From: Gnetum montanum
Lineage: Eukaryota > Streptophyta > Gnetopsida > Gnetales > Gnetaceae
Assembly (NCBI GenBank): GCA_015680685.1
Contig: MNCI01028403.1
Span: forward strand, 205,873 to 269,872
Reading direction: 5' to 3'
DNA length: 64,000 nucleotides
In this document: positions 1 through 11,689 of the stretch, piece after piece
Position numbering within the stretch: the first letter of the stretch is position 1
Layout: every line of letters starts with the position of its first letter
Translations under genes and position numbers: made by a program
Notes under the pieces: generated by a model
The model's input: only the letters and a program-made list of their open reading frames with translations
What the model was told of the DNA's origin: nothing
Databases searched by the model: none

Positions 1-130
1 GTGTAATAAAATAGAAATATTCTTATTAATTTATTAAAATTAAACATAAATGAAAAATTTTGAAAGTTTCTAAAATACAAAGTTTTCAAAATACAATTTT
101 TAAAATCTAAATGGAGAGAGAAAATGGCCA

Positions 131-641
131 TGTGACATCTTGTTCCTGGATGTCGTAAAAATATGATCACTTAATTTATTGCATTCATTGTTTTCTTAGA
201 TAATATTTTGGGTATTCTTAGATAATATTTAATAAATTAATTAACTGGTAAATAAATAATTGATATTTAAGAGTGAAATAAGGAAAATGAAAAAAAATTA
301 TTAATTGAAGAGAGTACTACAACATCCTCTAGGTTGTCTTCCTATGCCACTTAAGTTGTAGAGGTAATCCGACATTGCCACCATGGTTAGGGTGTCTTGG
401 CAAAGGGGTGATTAGTCCCTTTTTGTCCCACTTCACTTGAATACCATTACTTTCCTCTCTTGGCTCTGCAACTCCATGCCTAGCATGACCTCTAATCTTG
501 GCCTTAAATGGCACAGACCAAAACCTTTTCCAAGGGATACATGAATAATCGTAACTCCTCATAATGAGGTGCCCCTTCATTTGAAGGTTAATTACATTGT
601 TTATAATTGCTTTCACCCTTAATAAAGGATGAGACATTACA
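131..641 (-). repeat. E1 3' LTR
   Basis: It starts TGTGACATC and ends ACATTACA on the plus strand, so it is bounded by TG...CA. It aligns along its whole length with 9607-10115; shared blocks include the stretch around 160-215 and the segment around 340-400. Because the element reads on the minus strand, this left copy is the 3' LTR. A related LTR sits alone at 26064-26638. Confidence 0.88.
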
Positions 642-844
642 ATCTACCACCGCTAGGCATCTAGCTCCTCCTCGAGTGCTTCCTCTATATCCAACTACTT
701 CATTGTTGCTTCATCATTATACTCCTCAGCTTCAGCTCCTTTGTTTTCCTCATTATCATATATACAAATAAAAGATCAAAAATTAGAAATTATAAAACAT
801 AATTTATTACATCCATAACAAATACATTTTATCATTCAATATCA

Positions 845-1250
845 TGATGCTCAAAAAGTTGGGGGTAAGTATTTAAAATAAACTCCCTATTTTTCCAAGT
901 CTATTGATCACAATTTGACCATTGAATAAGTACTTTGTTGATAGTTTTATTTTGTAATTTCTTGGTTCATTGGTTCTTAATAGCAATGGCTTTAACTCCA
1001 AAGCTAGTGTTGGATCATAATAGCAAACTATTCCGATCCAACAAATATGGTACATCATTTTCATGAAATTTCTTTAGTAAGCTCACATGAAAAACTAGAT
1101 GAATTTTTAAGGTTGTTAGAAGATTCAATCGATATGCTACTTCATCAATTCTTCAAAGATTTCAAAAGTTCCACAAAATCGAGTTGCCAATTTAGTATAT
1201 TTTCCCAATTTAAGAGAACTTTTGTTAGGTTTTACTCTTAGTAATACTTG
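845..1250 (-). pseudogene. E1 integrase C-terminus with chromodomain-like tail
   Basis: On the minus strand the reading matches the end of a chromoviral integrase. A GDQVLL-type segment comes first, then a short stretch ending YYDP...LELKPL, where family members have a DPSHV...EPL motif. Last comes a chromodomain-like end in a shifted frame, with VLIQWSN, TWKNREFIL and YPQLFE in the expected spacing. In living elements this domain directs integration to heterochromatin. The domain call rests on the spacing of short motifs, and the copy needs at least one frame change, so it is non-functional. Confidence 0.6.
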
Positions 1251-2135
1251 ATCTCCTATTTACAATTCTTTTTTAAGTCGATGTTGATCTACATATCCTT
1301 TATATTTATCTTGAGCAACTTGTAAATTTTTTTTAACTCTTGTGAAAATGTTTTCCATTATTTTCATTTCTTCTTCCTTCCATTACATTCTTAAGGTTGG
1401 ATTTCCTAGGTTAGTGGTGTACGACAATTACATTCATATACTACTTTGAATGGTGTTCGATGTATGGAACCTTGATAATTGTTATTATAGGAAATTTTTT
1501 CCAGATGCAAATAATTCTCCCACATTTTTAGTCTAATCTTGACATAGCTTCGTAGGATATCTTTTAATATTCTATTTACATGTTCAGTTTGTCCATCGGT
1601 CTCAAGGTGATAAGCTATGCTAAATTTCAACTGGGTTCCAAGTTCTTTGAAGAAAGTTTTTTATAATTTGGATATGAACTTGGGATATTTGTTCGAAGTG
1701 ATAGATTTTGGACAACCATGCAATCAAAATACTTCACATAAAAATTTTTGGGCTACTTCTTCTTCTATGTGCCATCTACAAAAATTGAATCATTTCCCGT
1801 TTTGGTTATTGAGTCATTTCCCATTTCAGTTATCGACAATCTTATAATGAAATCCATAGTGATATTTTCCCATTTCTAGGTTGGGACTTCTAGAGGTTGT
1901 AATCCATTGGGTTTCCTCCATTCAGCTTTTATTCTTTGACATGTTGGAAAATTTTTAATGTATGAGGACACATCATTCTTTATTCTAGGCCAAAAATAAG
2001 ATTTGCAAATTACCATATAGGTCTTAATATAACCTAGGTGTACTATGTATGGTACTTTGTGTGCTTCACAAAACAACCTGAGTCTCCAATTTCCTTTTGG
2101 TATACATACTCTTTGTCCTTTTATCAATAAACTAT
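1251..2135 (-). pseudogene. E1 integrase core, degenerate
   Basis: The segment at 1876-2127 reads as the zinc-binding N-terminus of a Ty3 integrase: two histidines in EAHKVPYIVHLG, a YFWPRIKNDV stretch and a half-lost CxxC (FPTCQR). The core starts with WENITMDFI near 1870. The segment at 1406-1630 has the conserved AYHLETDGQTEHVNRIL block around the catalytic glutamate region, with the usual proline-glutamine replaced. Between them the core is partly missing and shifted. The enzyme would insert element cDNA into the host genome. It lies directly downstream of RNase H, as expected for this order. Confidence 0.8.
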
Positions 2136-2279
2136 TGGAGGTAAGTTGGTATTGAGGCTCATAGGAAATATTGGTTAAAATATTTTTAAAATAAGGATCT
2201 TCTTTTATTTATTCCTTAATTTCTTCTTCCATAGTGGTCGTTACCACACCTATCAATAAGTTCCACATTCGACTAAGGG

Positions 2280-3705
2280 CATTAGCTACCACATTTTTGT
2301 TATTGGGAATATATTTGATTTGAAAATCATATTTAGCCAATAATTCTATCCATCACCTTTGATGAGTATTTAAAATAGGCTATTTTTGCAAATATTTTAA
2401 ACTTTTATGATCTTTTTTAGTACAAACCTTTTTCCACAAAGATAATGTCTCCAAAATTTTAGAGCATTAACAATTGCTAGTAATTCTAAATCATGAGTTG
2501 AGTAATTTACCTTGGCTCCTCATAATTTATGAGATTCATAACATACCACTTTATCTTCTTGTGAAATAACTACACCAATTCATATTCCATAGGCATTCAT
2601 GGATACTTCAAATGGTAATTCTTCATCTGGAATTCTCAAAATAAGTGTTGTTGTAAGTAGCATCTTTAATCTGAGAAAAGATTCCCTACATTTTTCATCA
2701 AACTTGAACACACATTTCTCCTGCAAAAGGTCAGTCAATGGGGCTACCAAGATAGAATAATCTTTAATGAAATGTTGATAAAAATTGGCTAAACCTAAGA
2801 AGTTGCAAGCCACTATAACATCTTTTAATTAAAGCTAGTCTCGTATTGTACTAATTTTTGTTGGATCTACTTGCAATGCATTCTTAGAAACTATATGTCC
2901 TAAGCATTATACTTCTTTCTTAAAGAATTCACATTTACTCAATTTAGCTTTTAGTTGATGCTCTTTAAAAATTCCCATTTTAATTTTCAAATGTTTGACA
3001 TGTGCTTCTCTTGATGTATAATAAATAAGTATATCATCTATAAATACTATAACAAATTGATCAAGATAATCATGAAAAATATTATTCATTAATACCATGT
3101 ATGTTGTAGGTACATTAGATAATCCAAATGGCATCACAAAAAATTCATATAACCCATATTTGGTTCTAAAAGTAGTTTTCTCAATATCTTTCTCCTTAAT
3201 CATTATTTGTTCATAACCTAATTTTAAATCAATCTTTGAGAAATAACATGCACCCATAAGTTGATCAAACAAATCATCGATCCTAAGCAAAGGGATAAGT
3301 ATTTTTAATCATCACTTTATTCAATGCTTTATAATCGATGCATAATCTTAGTGTACCATCTTTCTTTTTAATGAATAAGACTAGTGCACCCCAAGGTGAT
3401 ATGCTAGGTCTAGTTTTTCCTTTTTCCAACAATTGGTCTAATTGTGCTTTTAATTCTCTTAATTCAAAGTTAGAAAATCTATAAAGGGCTTTTGAAATAG
3501 GTTTTATGCCAAGAAAAATATTAACGACATGCTCAACGGTTCTTTTTGGAGGTAGTTCTCTAGTTTCACCAAATACTGAATCATTATATTCCTTAAGCTC
3601 TTTCAGGATCTCAATACCTGAAGATCTTTGAGGTTGGGTTACTTTGACAACCAACATCATAGCACCTTTTTTGACTAATCTTTTATCTTTTTTAATAGTT
3701 ATCAT
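2280..3705 (-). pseudogene. E1 reverse transcriptase and RNase H, degenerate
   Basis: The minus strand shows RT motifs in order. The fingers motif [12 protein letters not shown] is near 3330, and [13 protein letters not shown] and the palm motif VMPFGLSN follow. The catalytic box FIDD lies in [12 protein letters not shown] near 3040. An RNase H region follows at about 2440-2620, with the short motifs SQEDK, VNYSTHDLELLAI and FWRHYLCG. The first RNase H aspartate is asparagine (SMNAYGI), so RNase H would be dead even without the stops. RT is split into two frames overlapping near 3285, and RNase H has in-frame stops. Its role was copying element RNA into DNA. Confidence 0.9.
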
Positions 3706-3725
3706 ATAGATTTTCTTTATTGTTC

Positions 3726-4043
3726 CTACCCCCTTAGAACCCTAACTCCATCAGTGGTTGGGAGTTTTAAAATACGAGTTCCAAAGTGAGTAGTAATATC
3801 AAATTTTTGGAGGAAAGAAATTCCTAAAATTGCATCAACATCACCTAGTTCAAATTCAAAAACCTCATCAATGAAATACATGTTTTGCAAGTTAAATTTA
3901 ATTTCTCCATACCTGGTATGCTTGCTCATAGTTGTTCCATCTACCAATTTTATCTTAATGATTTTCTTGGAAGGTAAACTTGATTTCAATAAATTAATTA
4001 ACTTTAGAGAGATAAAGTTATCACTATCAGCACTATTAATCAA
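3726..4043 (-). pseudogene. E1 aspartic protease
   Basis: This 105-codon segment matches a retropepsin. The active-site region NFISLKLINLL appears, and further on the DVDAILGISFLQKFD block typical of Ty3 proteases. The catalytic D-S/T-G triad is replaced by N-S-A, so the copy cannot cleave. It lies between gag and RT in the standard order. In a working element the protease processes the Gag-Pol polyprotein. Confidence 0.82.
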
Positions 4044-4199
4044 AAATTTAATTTGTTTACCTTTGATTGAACCTTAAAAAATTAGTAAAGCAAATTGAAA
4101 TTTACACAAACCTAATTTAGTTAATGCAAATATCTTCTTTATAGCTATGGTAGTGGTTGGAATTTTTCCTTTCTTCATGTTTGTGTTGGGTTTTTCATT

Positions 4200-5410
4200 T
4201 TTGATTTAGTTGGTCCTTGGTATTTTTGTTTAAAATTTTGGGTAGTCTCATTTGAAATGATCTTCACCACAAACAAAACATCTTAATCGTGATCGAGCTT
4301 TTTTTATTGTTGTCTCCTCTAGCATTGCTTGTGGAAAGGTAGTTTGTCAAAGAGTTTCTTGTTGAAGGGTAGCTCATATTTGATTCAATTCCTCATAATC
4401 CTTATCAATTCTAGATGCTTCATCAATGTTTTGAAGATTATGGACTTGTGTTTTGGGACACAGTTGAGCATGTAGTCCTCCAATGAATTTTGAAGCTAAT
4501 TCTCCCTCGTCCTAGTAACTTACATACAAAGAAAGATCATAGAATTCCTTCTAATAATCATCTATGAATCACCTTTCCAACCATATAAATTAAATATCAT
4601 TTTTCAGTCTTTGAGAAAAGAATCAAGAATGAATTTCTATTCAAAAATTTGATAAAAATTAATTCAATTTGTAATCAAACCTTGAGATCCCAGTCCATTC
4701 CACCATGTTGTCATAAGTCCTCTTAAATACAAGGAGATAACTTCTAAATGTTCATGGGTTGACAAATTCAATATATCGAAGTAATTTTTCATTATATCAA
4801 GCCAATTCTTTAGCTTAGCACTAGATCCAGGGGCTCCATCATAATGATCTAACTTTACTTTCTTAGCATGAACTTGTGTCAATCATTCTCTAGGTGAATT
4901 AAACTAGTTCCCATATCCCTCACCTTTGGTTGCAATTCTACAACCTACAAGAGGGATTCTGGTATTTTTTCCATTAGCAAGTAGAGGTTGTGTTTGATGT
5001 GGATCCTTAGGGGGAGGTTGATCTTGATCTTGATGTTGTTCCCTAGGTAGATCATAGGTAGGATTTGAAGGTTGAATGAGATGGTCAGTTAATTATTTGA
5101 TGGAGTTTACAAAGGAATCCATCTTTTCTTGCATGTTTGATCTTTTATTCCCTAATCTTTGGGATAATTTCCTAAATTCATTAGACATATTATGTATGTC
5201 TATCTAGAACCTAGGGTTTGAGTGTTGAAGTTCTTCTTGGAAACCCTTGATCTCATTAATTTGATCTTCAAGGGCATTCATTTGGTCATTGACTCAGGCT
5301 TTCATTTCTCTCCAATTTATTCTTTAGGTTCTTGACATCGATAAGTTGAAGAAATTAGGTATGTTTAGAATCATTAGCTTCTATGACTCTTTTTATGGGT
5401 CTTGAAATTG
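4200..5410 (-). pseudogene. E1 gag, degenerate
   Basis: Read on the minus strand, an N-terminal part rich in glutamine and charged residues (about 5290-5040) leads into a proline/glutamine linker. The capsid-like segment at 4664-4882 follows, with LDHYDGAPGS, WLDIMKNYFDI and TTWWNG motifs typical of Ty3 Gag. Near 4232-4290 a zinc knuckle CFVCGEDHFK is visible, but its last cysteine is tyrosine. Several stops and frame changes break it. Gag forms the virus-like particle and packages element RNA. The exact start codon is not resolvable. Confidence 0.75.
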
Positions 5411-6011
5411 ATAGCTATTTTGAGAAGAAGTTGAAACTATCACAGATCTCTTATCAAGTACCAAATCCTAATTATTTTTGAGACTAGGAACAATGAATTA
5501 AATGCTAATTTTCTATAATAAAAAAGCTAAATTTAACCATTCCATTAAGTTCAAAAGGTACAAATATGTTGAAATTGATTTTTATTTGGTTAGAAATAGA
5601 CTCCAGATTCAAAATTTATAGCTATTTTAAGTTTACAAAACTTTCATGTTTTCCAAGACTTCCTAAGAGGTCATCCATCCCTGTTCTACTTTAGGATGTG
5701 CATGTTTAATGAAAAATTATTTTTTTCTCTTGTTACTGCAATACCAATTTGAATTTTTGTAAATAATTAAGTGCATTTTCTATTTAAAATAACAATTATG
5801 GCACAAAAAGAAATGTTGAACTTTATCCATCAATTGATGAGAATTTCAAAATTCTTGATAATGATCAAAAAAATTTCAATTTTTTTATCAATTGATGGAT
5901 GACCTATTCTAGGGTTCGCATGATCCTCGTTTGCACCAACACAGCTAGTTGTGTGATCCCTATAGCTTGTTTTAGGGCTAGCACATGGAGAGGAAATTAT
6001 TGGCAATGTCC
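5411..6011. other. E1 leader, no recognised gene
   Basis: AT-rich sequence between the gag relic and the minisatellite. I see no convincing coding segment or structured repeat. Confidence 0.4.
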
Positions 6012-6165
6012 AAAGGTAGCGATTGGTGACACTAAAGGCAGTGATTAGTGGTGCTAAAGGTAGTTATGAGTGACACTGGAGGTAGTGATTGGTAGTGCTA
6101 AAGGTAGTGATCGGTAGCACTGGAGGCATTTATCAGTAGTGCTAAAGGTACTGATCGGTGGTGTG
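6012..6165. repeat. Degenerate minisatellite in E1 leader
   Basis: About seven imperfect copies of a unit near 22 bp built on GTAGTGATTGGTAGTGCTAAAG. Copies alternate between 'ctaaag' and 'ctggag' variants. It lies in the untranslated leader between the 5' LTR and gag of E1. Beyond it (6166-7150) is AT-rich sequence with one dinucleotide run and no gene I can recognise. Confidence 0.7.
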
Positions 6166-6774
6166 CACAGTAGGTAGCAAGCAAGTGACAAGCGAGCAAT
6201 AGTATTAGGCATGGCATGGTGTGGGCAGGTGGGGCACAACATAGTGTAGGTGATGCGGTGTGGATAGGCACATCATAAAGTGATAAGGTGTGTCACAACA
6301 AGATTTAGTATGTTGTTGGTGCTCTTTAGTGGTCCTACCATGGTGCCTAGTAGATAAGTAGAGTAGAACACATGCAAAGGTTTCTTTCCCCTATGGTAGA
6401 GCCTACCCTTTTTCCATAGGTGGTCGTGATGCCTCGCAGTAGGACCACATGGCCAAGATGAGAAGAGGTGTCAGGATTTCAAAAAGGCCAACAAAGAGTA
6501 GTAGGTGATAGTAAGCATAGTGTTGGCAGGCATGCCATCACAACAGATGCATGGTAAAGGGCTTAGAGGTTCCCTTTGGGGCTTGCCCAAGGGCTAGTCT
6601 TTTATAGTCACAACCTTGTCATGGTTAACTATGATTGGCTATGACTCGTCATAGAAATTTCCTTTTAAAGTATCTTTTAAAAAAGAATTATTGGGGTTTG
6701 AGTTTGAATCCAAGACCTCCTACTTTGTTTTTTTTAAATTTTAAAATTAAAAAAATGCATTTTTATTCTTTTTG

Positions 6775-6796
6775 ATATATATATATATATATATAT
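6775..6796. repeat. (AT)n microsatellite
   Basis: Uninterrupted AT dinucleotide run of 22 bp in non-coding leader sequence. Confidence 0.9.
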
Positions 6797-7154
6797 TTAA
6801 TCTTCATGTAACCCAAGAATTACCATATCTTTCAAACTGTAAGTCAAGTTTTGATGAAATGGGTATTGTTGGAATTGTTTTAGAGAGAACTTTGAGTTAA
6901 ACTACATATAATTTCACTTTAGTGAACATAAAAATCATAAAATCTAAAAAATTAAATGTTAGCTTTTTCTTTAAAAAGTATACGTTAGCTTTTATTAGAT
7001 CTTTGGTTATCTAAAGTTATAACATTATCTTTACTTTTACTAACATTTTTATTATTGTATTATAAATATGAGAAGAAGGATAATTTGACCATCACAACTC
7101 AATATTAGTAGAAAATTATTAGTATAGAAGCTTGAAGATTTTCTATCATAAAGA

Positions 7155-9360
7155 ATTCTAACCATCTTTATCATGGCTTCCAAACATTAGACTTCACCTC
7201 AAACTCCTTCAAGTAACTCTCTATTGTCTAATATTATTTTACATCAAAATAATGTACTCTCTGTTTATGATTATGTTCATATTTTACTTGGAAAGGAGGG
7301 TTTCCAATACCTTACCACTCCTAGGTTAGCTAATTTACTTGTTTTTCCAATTTTTAAACTCTTCCATTACAATGGTATTCTTATGGAATGGTATGAATAG
7401 TACAATAGCAAAAAAATTTCTACTTCCCATTTAGTTTTTGGAGTAATAACAATCCTTATTTTTGATATTCAAGTAGCATGAGCTTTTTAGGAAGGAGAGG
7501 ATCTTTTAATTTTGTCAACTTATTACCAAAAATTTAAAACCTTTTGTAAGAAGGAATTATTTGATTATGTTACTGATTCTACCATTAGCAAAAGCCAATC
7601 TGTTCATGAAGATTTCATTAATGAGGCTCACTTTGATTTATGTCTATTTGTTAGTACTAAGGTTTTATGGTATAGACAACAATCCAATATTGGTTCTTAT
7701 TCTATTTTCATAATTCATGATGCCATAACTAGTAGAATTTGATTGGTCATTGTCTTGTTTTTTTGCCTGGTATAATTTTATGGATGAAATTACTATTGTC
7801 CAACAAAATATTTCTAAATGCTATACCCTATGTTGTATACCCTTGATCATGTGTATGACCCTAAGTTATGATTATCCAAGAAAAAAAAACATTTTACTTG
7901 TTACAATCCCTAATTATGCCCTAAATTTCTTGAAGATGAGAACAATGAGTAATTTTATGGATGCCAGGAAATGTCAACTAGCTTTACGACATGCTCAGAA
8001 TCAAGAAGAAATTAATGAGGTATTTTTCATGTTCTTATTATTTTCTTGTTTGTTAATTATTTTTTTATTTTATGTCTTTTGATACTGCAATATAGGCTAT
8101 AGAATGAACTAATGTAGAGTGTTGGAGTTGCATAGTTTGAAGAAGTTCAAGGTACTTCGACCTTTGGTATGGTCCAATCACAAGAATAGATCACACTTTC
8201 AACTCCCAAGGTATATATTTTAAATATAATTTACTTAGTTTAATGTCTTATCTATATATTTGTTTTTTTCTAATAAATTTCATTTTTTTTATAGAGGCCA
8301 GATACTAGGCAAACTTTTGGTGGTCCAATAGCTATAAGGCAACATAATCAACAACAAGCTCAACAACAACCCCAAAAAACTTGGTAGAGTTCAAGGCAAG
8401 ATAAGGAAAAGCAACTAGAGGTAAGTTTTAGTTATTTAAAGGTTTGAACACTTCCCTCTTTCCTTTGTATAATGTTGATTTTGTTTTGTTGTAGAGGTCT
8501 ATAGAGTGACAATACTTTAATTGAGAGATGGATAGAGATGATGTAGGTGCTACTTCTGCACAACCTTACATTTCACCACCTAGATCACTAGTCATGCTTT
8601 CTTTTTTTGTGATACCTAGAAGTGGTTCTCTTCCACAGGTAGCACCAACATTATTTTTTGAGTTTGTTCTAGTGGTTTCTTCTTTCTCTATTTATGATCT
8701 TCTTATTCAATGAAAAAAATAGTAGCAACTACTGAAAAAGAACTTGTGCTTCTTCAGTGCATTAGTCAATAAATCTTTGATAATAACCCTATTCTATTCA
8801 TGAGAGTGTCTATCATCTATGAGAGTCTTAGTCATGCAACTTCAAGGTAGATTATAATTTAATACAAGTTAGAGTTCCATCACCTTTGCATCCAATTCTT
8901 GAGGATGCTCCAAATACTATAAAAGATCTGGAGCAACTGTTAAGAGAATTGAAATGTGCAACATGCTATCCTCACCATCTAGAGACTCATGAATGGTTCC
9001 TCTAAATTGATAATGATCAATTTCAGGTAATACTTTTCTTTTCTCTCTTTATTTTTGGTATTTGTTTGTTGATTTACTCATAGCTCATAATTTATAGCTT
9101 TGTTTCTATAAAAAAAAGGAGAAGGAATGACAAAGAAACAGGGATGATTAAACAATACAAATAGATATGTTAAAGATCTAACTTAAAATAAAGGAGGAAT
9201 TAGTAGTTGCAGCAAGACGTGCAACCAAATATATCAAAAAATTGTGTAATAGACTAGCTGGATGCAAAGTAGGGTTTAGTAAGGTAGATGCTACTGCTAA
9301 AGAGAAAGAATCCCAATGGAAGATAGTCATAGATCTTCTAGGATTGTTTAGTCATAAAAA
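7155..9360 (+). pseudogene. Unrecognised multi-exon coding relic, antisense to E1
   Basis: Plus-strand coding segments are separated by intervals with clean GT...AG ends: 8020-8095, 8211-8294, 8421-8494 and 9027-9118. Blocks include 7512-7742, an upstream stretch with the same character (7200-7500), one near 8880-9026 (VPSPLHPILEDAP) and a well-kept C-terminus at about 9180-9360 (AARRATKYIKKLCNRLAGC, QWKIVIDLLGLFSHKK) ending in TAG. A few stops interrupt it. I do not recognise the protein. It lies between the 5' LTR and gag of E1 on the opposite strand, so it is either a captured host fragment, a separate nested element, or an antisense accessory ORF. Composition resembles its neighbours. Confidence 0.5.
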
Positions 9361-9592
9361 ATAGTCATAGTTACATTCCTTACATTTTTCCCATTCTGCT
9401 TCTTTTTCCTATTCTTCCTTTTTTATATCCTACTTAGATGTACTTCCTCTCACTTCTTGTTAACTATAGAATAAAATAAAATAATATTTTATTCCATTTT
9501 GTTATTTAGCTTAAATTTACTTATATTCTATAATAATAATAATAATAATAAAATAAAGTTTTTCTTCCACTTTGGTTCTTGAATCATGGTTA

Positions 9593-9604
9593 GCTATAAT
9601 ACCA
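9593..9604 (-). promoter_or_regulatory. E1 primer-binding site, initiator Met tRNA type
   Basis: Two bases inside the 5' LTR, the minus strand reads TGGTATTATAGC. The plant initiator-Met primer site is TGGTATCAGAGC, so 9 of 12 positions match. Its place beside the right-hand LTR confirms minus-strand orientation. Confidence 0.75.
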
Positions 9605-9606
9605 AA

Positions 9607-10115
9607 TGTGACATCCCATTCCTCGATGATGTAAAAATATGATCACTTAATTTATTGCATTCATTGTTTTCTTAGATAATATTGTAAAAATATTATAAAT
9701 ATTTAATAAACAAATTAATTGGTAAATAAATAATTGGTATTCAAGAGTGAAATAAGAAAAAATGAAAAAAAATTATTAATTGAAGAAAGTACTATAACAC
9801 CCTCTAGGTTGTCTTCCTATACCACTTAAGCCTTAGAGGCAATCCACCACTACCACCATAGTTAGGCTATCCTACCAAAGGGGTGATTATTCTCTTTTTG
9901 TCTCACTTCACCTAGCTCTTATTACTTGCCTCTCCTAGCTCCATAACTCCATGCCTCGTATAACCTCTAACCCTGGCCTTAAATGACATAGGTCAAACCC
10001 TTTCTCAAGGGATACATGAATAATCATAACTCCTCATAACAATGTGTCCCTTTATTTGAAGGTTAATATATTATTTACAATTTTTTCCACCCTTAACAAG
10101 GGACAAGATGTTACA
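9607..10115 (-). repeat. E1 5' LTR
   Basis: It aligns with 131-641 from TGTGACATC to GTTACA. Since the element reads on the minus strand, this right-hand copy is the 5' LTR and would hold the promoter. The two copies differ by many substitutions and short indels, so insertion was long ago. Confidence 0.88.
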
Positions 10116-10165
10116 AGTCGATCATAAAAAGAATCCACATCATGGTGGCCAAATATGTAAATGGA

Positions 10166-10982
10166 TGATGAATCACAGTTTGTTAGGCCATGATATCAAG
10201 TATGTGATATCGAATACACAATATCACAACTTGGATATGATATCATATATGTCATATCGTGATTCCTATGTTAGCTGATAAATATAGCACTCAGGCACAC
10301 AGTTGATAAGTTTTAGTGGGGTGGGAGGGGGGGAGTCAAGTTATTTTATTTATTTTAGTTTCTTTCTTTTTCTCAAGTTAGTTATTTCTAGTGCATGCCC
10401 ATAGTGTGATGTTTGTAATCACATGAGACCTTTGTTTGAGTGTGATGTACTTGGACACGTGCATGATCGACAAGAAAGATCAAAATTACTTTCATCATTG
10501 CAACATTCACTTAGATTAGTTTTTGTTGCTTAATTTATTTAATACCTTCTTTAGTTAATTCAATTTATTGTTATTTACTTTTCCTATCATTAAGTAGAAT
10601 GTGTACACCTTAGTAATAAGCATTTAAGTGCCAATACTTGGCATGCCTAGCAATAATCCCATGAAGTCCAAGATGTGTATGGATGGTTAAGGATGGATAC
10701 CATTTCCATAGGCTAATTTGGATTTTTCTTCCATTATTAGTTTAATAAATTTATCTTTTCTTTTATCAGGAGTAACGTAGAATTAGGAAAATATCATATG
10801 CCTCACTTTGGACTAAATCATATGTGATAAAGCCACTACTAGTCTAGGTGGGAAGACAATGAACTACGATCAATGTATAATTATCTAGGTGCTACAACTA
10901 GTCCATCCACAAAGTTTGACCAGATCATGCATAAATACTTGTATTTGTATGGTTGATCATAAGGGTATATCATCACTCATCA
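10166..10982 (+). repeat. E2 5' LTR
   Basis: Matches 18395-19176 over its full length. The first 100 bp hold many GATATC-like half-sites (about 10187-10262), followed by a TATA-like GATAAATATA at 10277-10286. It ends CATCA directly before the primer site. Confidence 0.87.
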
Positions 10983-11002
10983 TTGGTGTCATTGCCGAGG
11001 AT
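10983..11002 (+). promoter_or_regulatory. E2 primer-binding site, tRNA-Asp type
   Basis: The bases TTGGTGTCATTGCCGAGGAT follow the 5' LTR directly. The Athila/Tat tRNA-Asp site is TGGCGCCGTTGCCGGGGA, and nearly all differences are C-to-T or G-to-A, as cytosine deamination would give. Confidence 0.78.
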
Positions 11003-11689
11003 GACGCTAGTTATCTAGATTAGTTATATTATGCAATATCATTGTAAAAGGATATTAACGATATATATTTCGAGAAGTATTCAAACACACACCACAAATT
11101 GACAATAATGTCCCACTCATGTGGAAATGATTACGAACTATATAGCACACCTATTCATTAGAGAACTAATGAAATATATAATGAAGAAGATTGAAATGAT
11201 CCACCGTATAAAGGTATTTCTCATGACCATGGCCACCCCAATGACACTTAAAGACTACATTCACCTAAGGTACATAATCTTAAAGAAGATGACATCAATC
11301 CTAAACTAGGGGAGGCCTCAAGGCCTAACACCTCCTCAGTACTTAGAAATGATAAAACAAGGGACCTTGAGGAACATTATAGAAGCCATGGCTATCCTAC
11401 CAGTTCCTCCTTTTCATCTTCCCCCTCAACTGCAACATTTAGTTCTAACAAAGATGAACGTAGGTAGAGATAGAGCTCCACAAAAGGGTTGGAATAAAAG
11501 TAGAAATCAAACCTATAAATACACTCAAGGTCATCAACATGAACACAAGCCCATCATCACCATTAGTCAAATAGATATTTTAATCGTAACTTTTATGATG
11601 ATGATAAATTCCTGTTAGTCCCTAAAAGCCTAATGCACATCATAAAGGTTGTTAAGATATCTCATATGCATTGCAAGAAGAGTCGACTA

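Larger units (their letters stand above)
131..10115 (-). mobile_element. E1: chromovirus-like Ty3/gypsy LTR retrotransposon, degenerate
   Basis: Two direct repeats of about 510 bp (131-641 and 9607-10115) bound a 9-kb interior whose coding relics all read on the minus strand in the order gag, protease, RT, RNase H, integrase, chromodomain. That order is the Ty3/gypsy one. A chromodomain-like tail after integrase and an initiator-Met primer site point to the chromovirus branch. Every ORF is broken by stops and frameshifts, and the LTRs have clearly diverged, so it is old and inactive. The interior is longer than usual because the leader (about 5450-9592) carries a minisatellite and a coding relic on the opposite strand. 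The 5-bp flanks (126-130 and 10116-10120) do not match, so no target-site duplication survives. Confidence 0.88.

Noticed and set aside
126-10120. Target-site duplication around E1
   Set aside because: GGCCA on the left and AGTCG on the right do not match.
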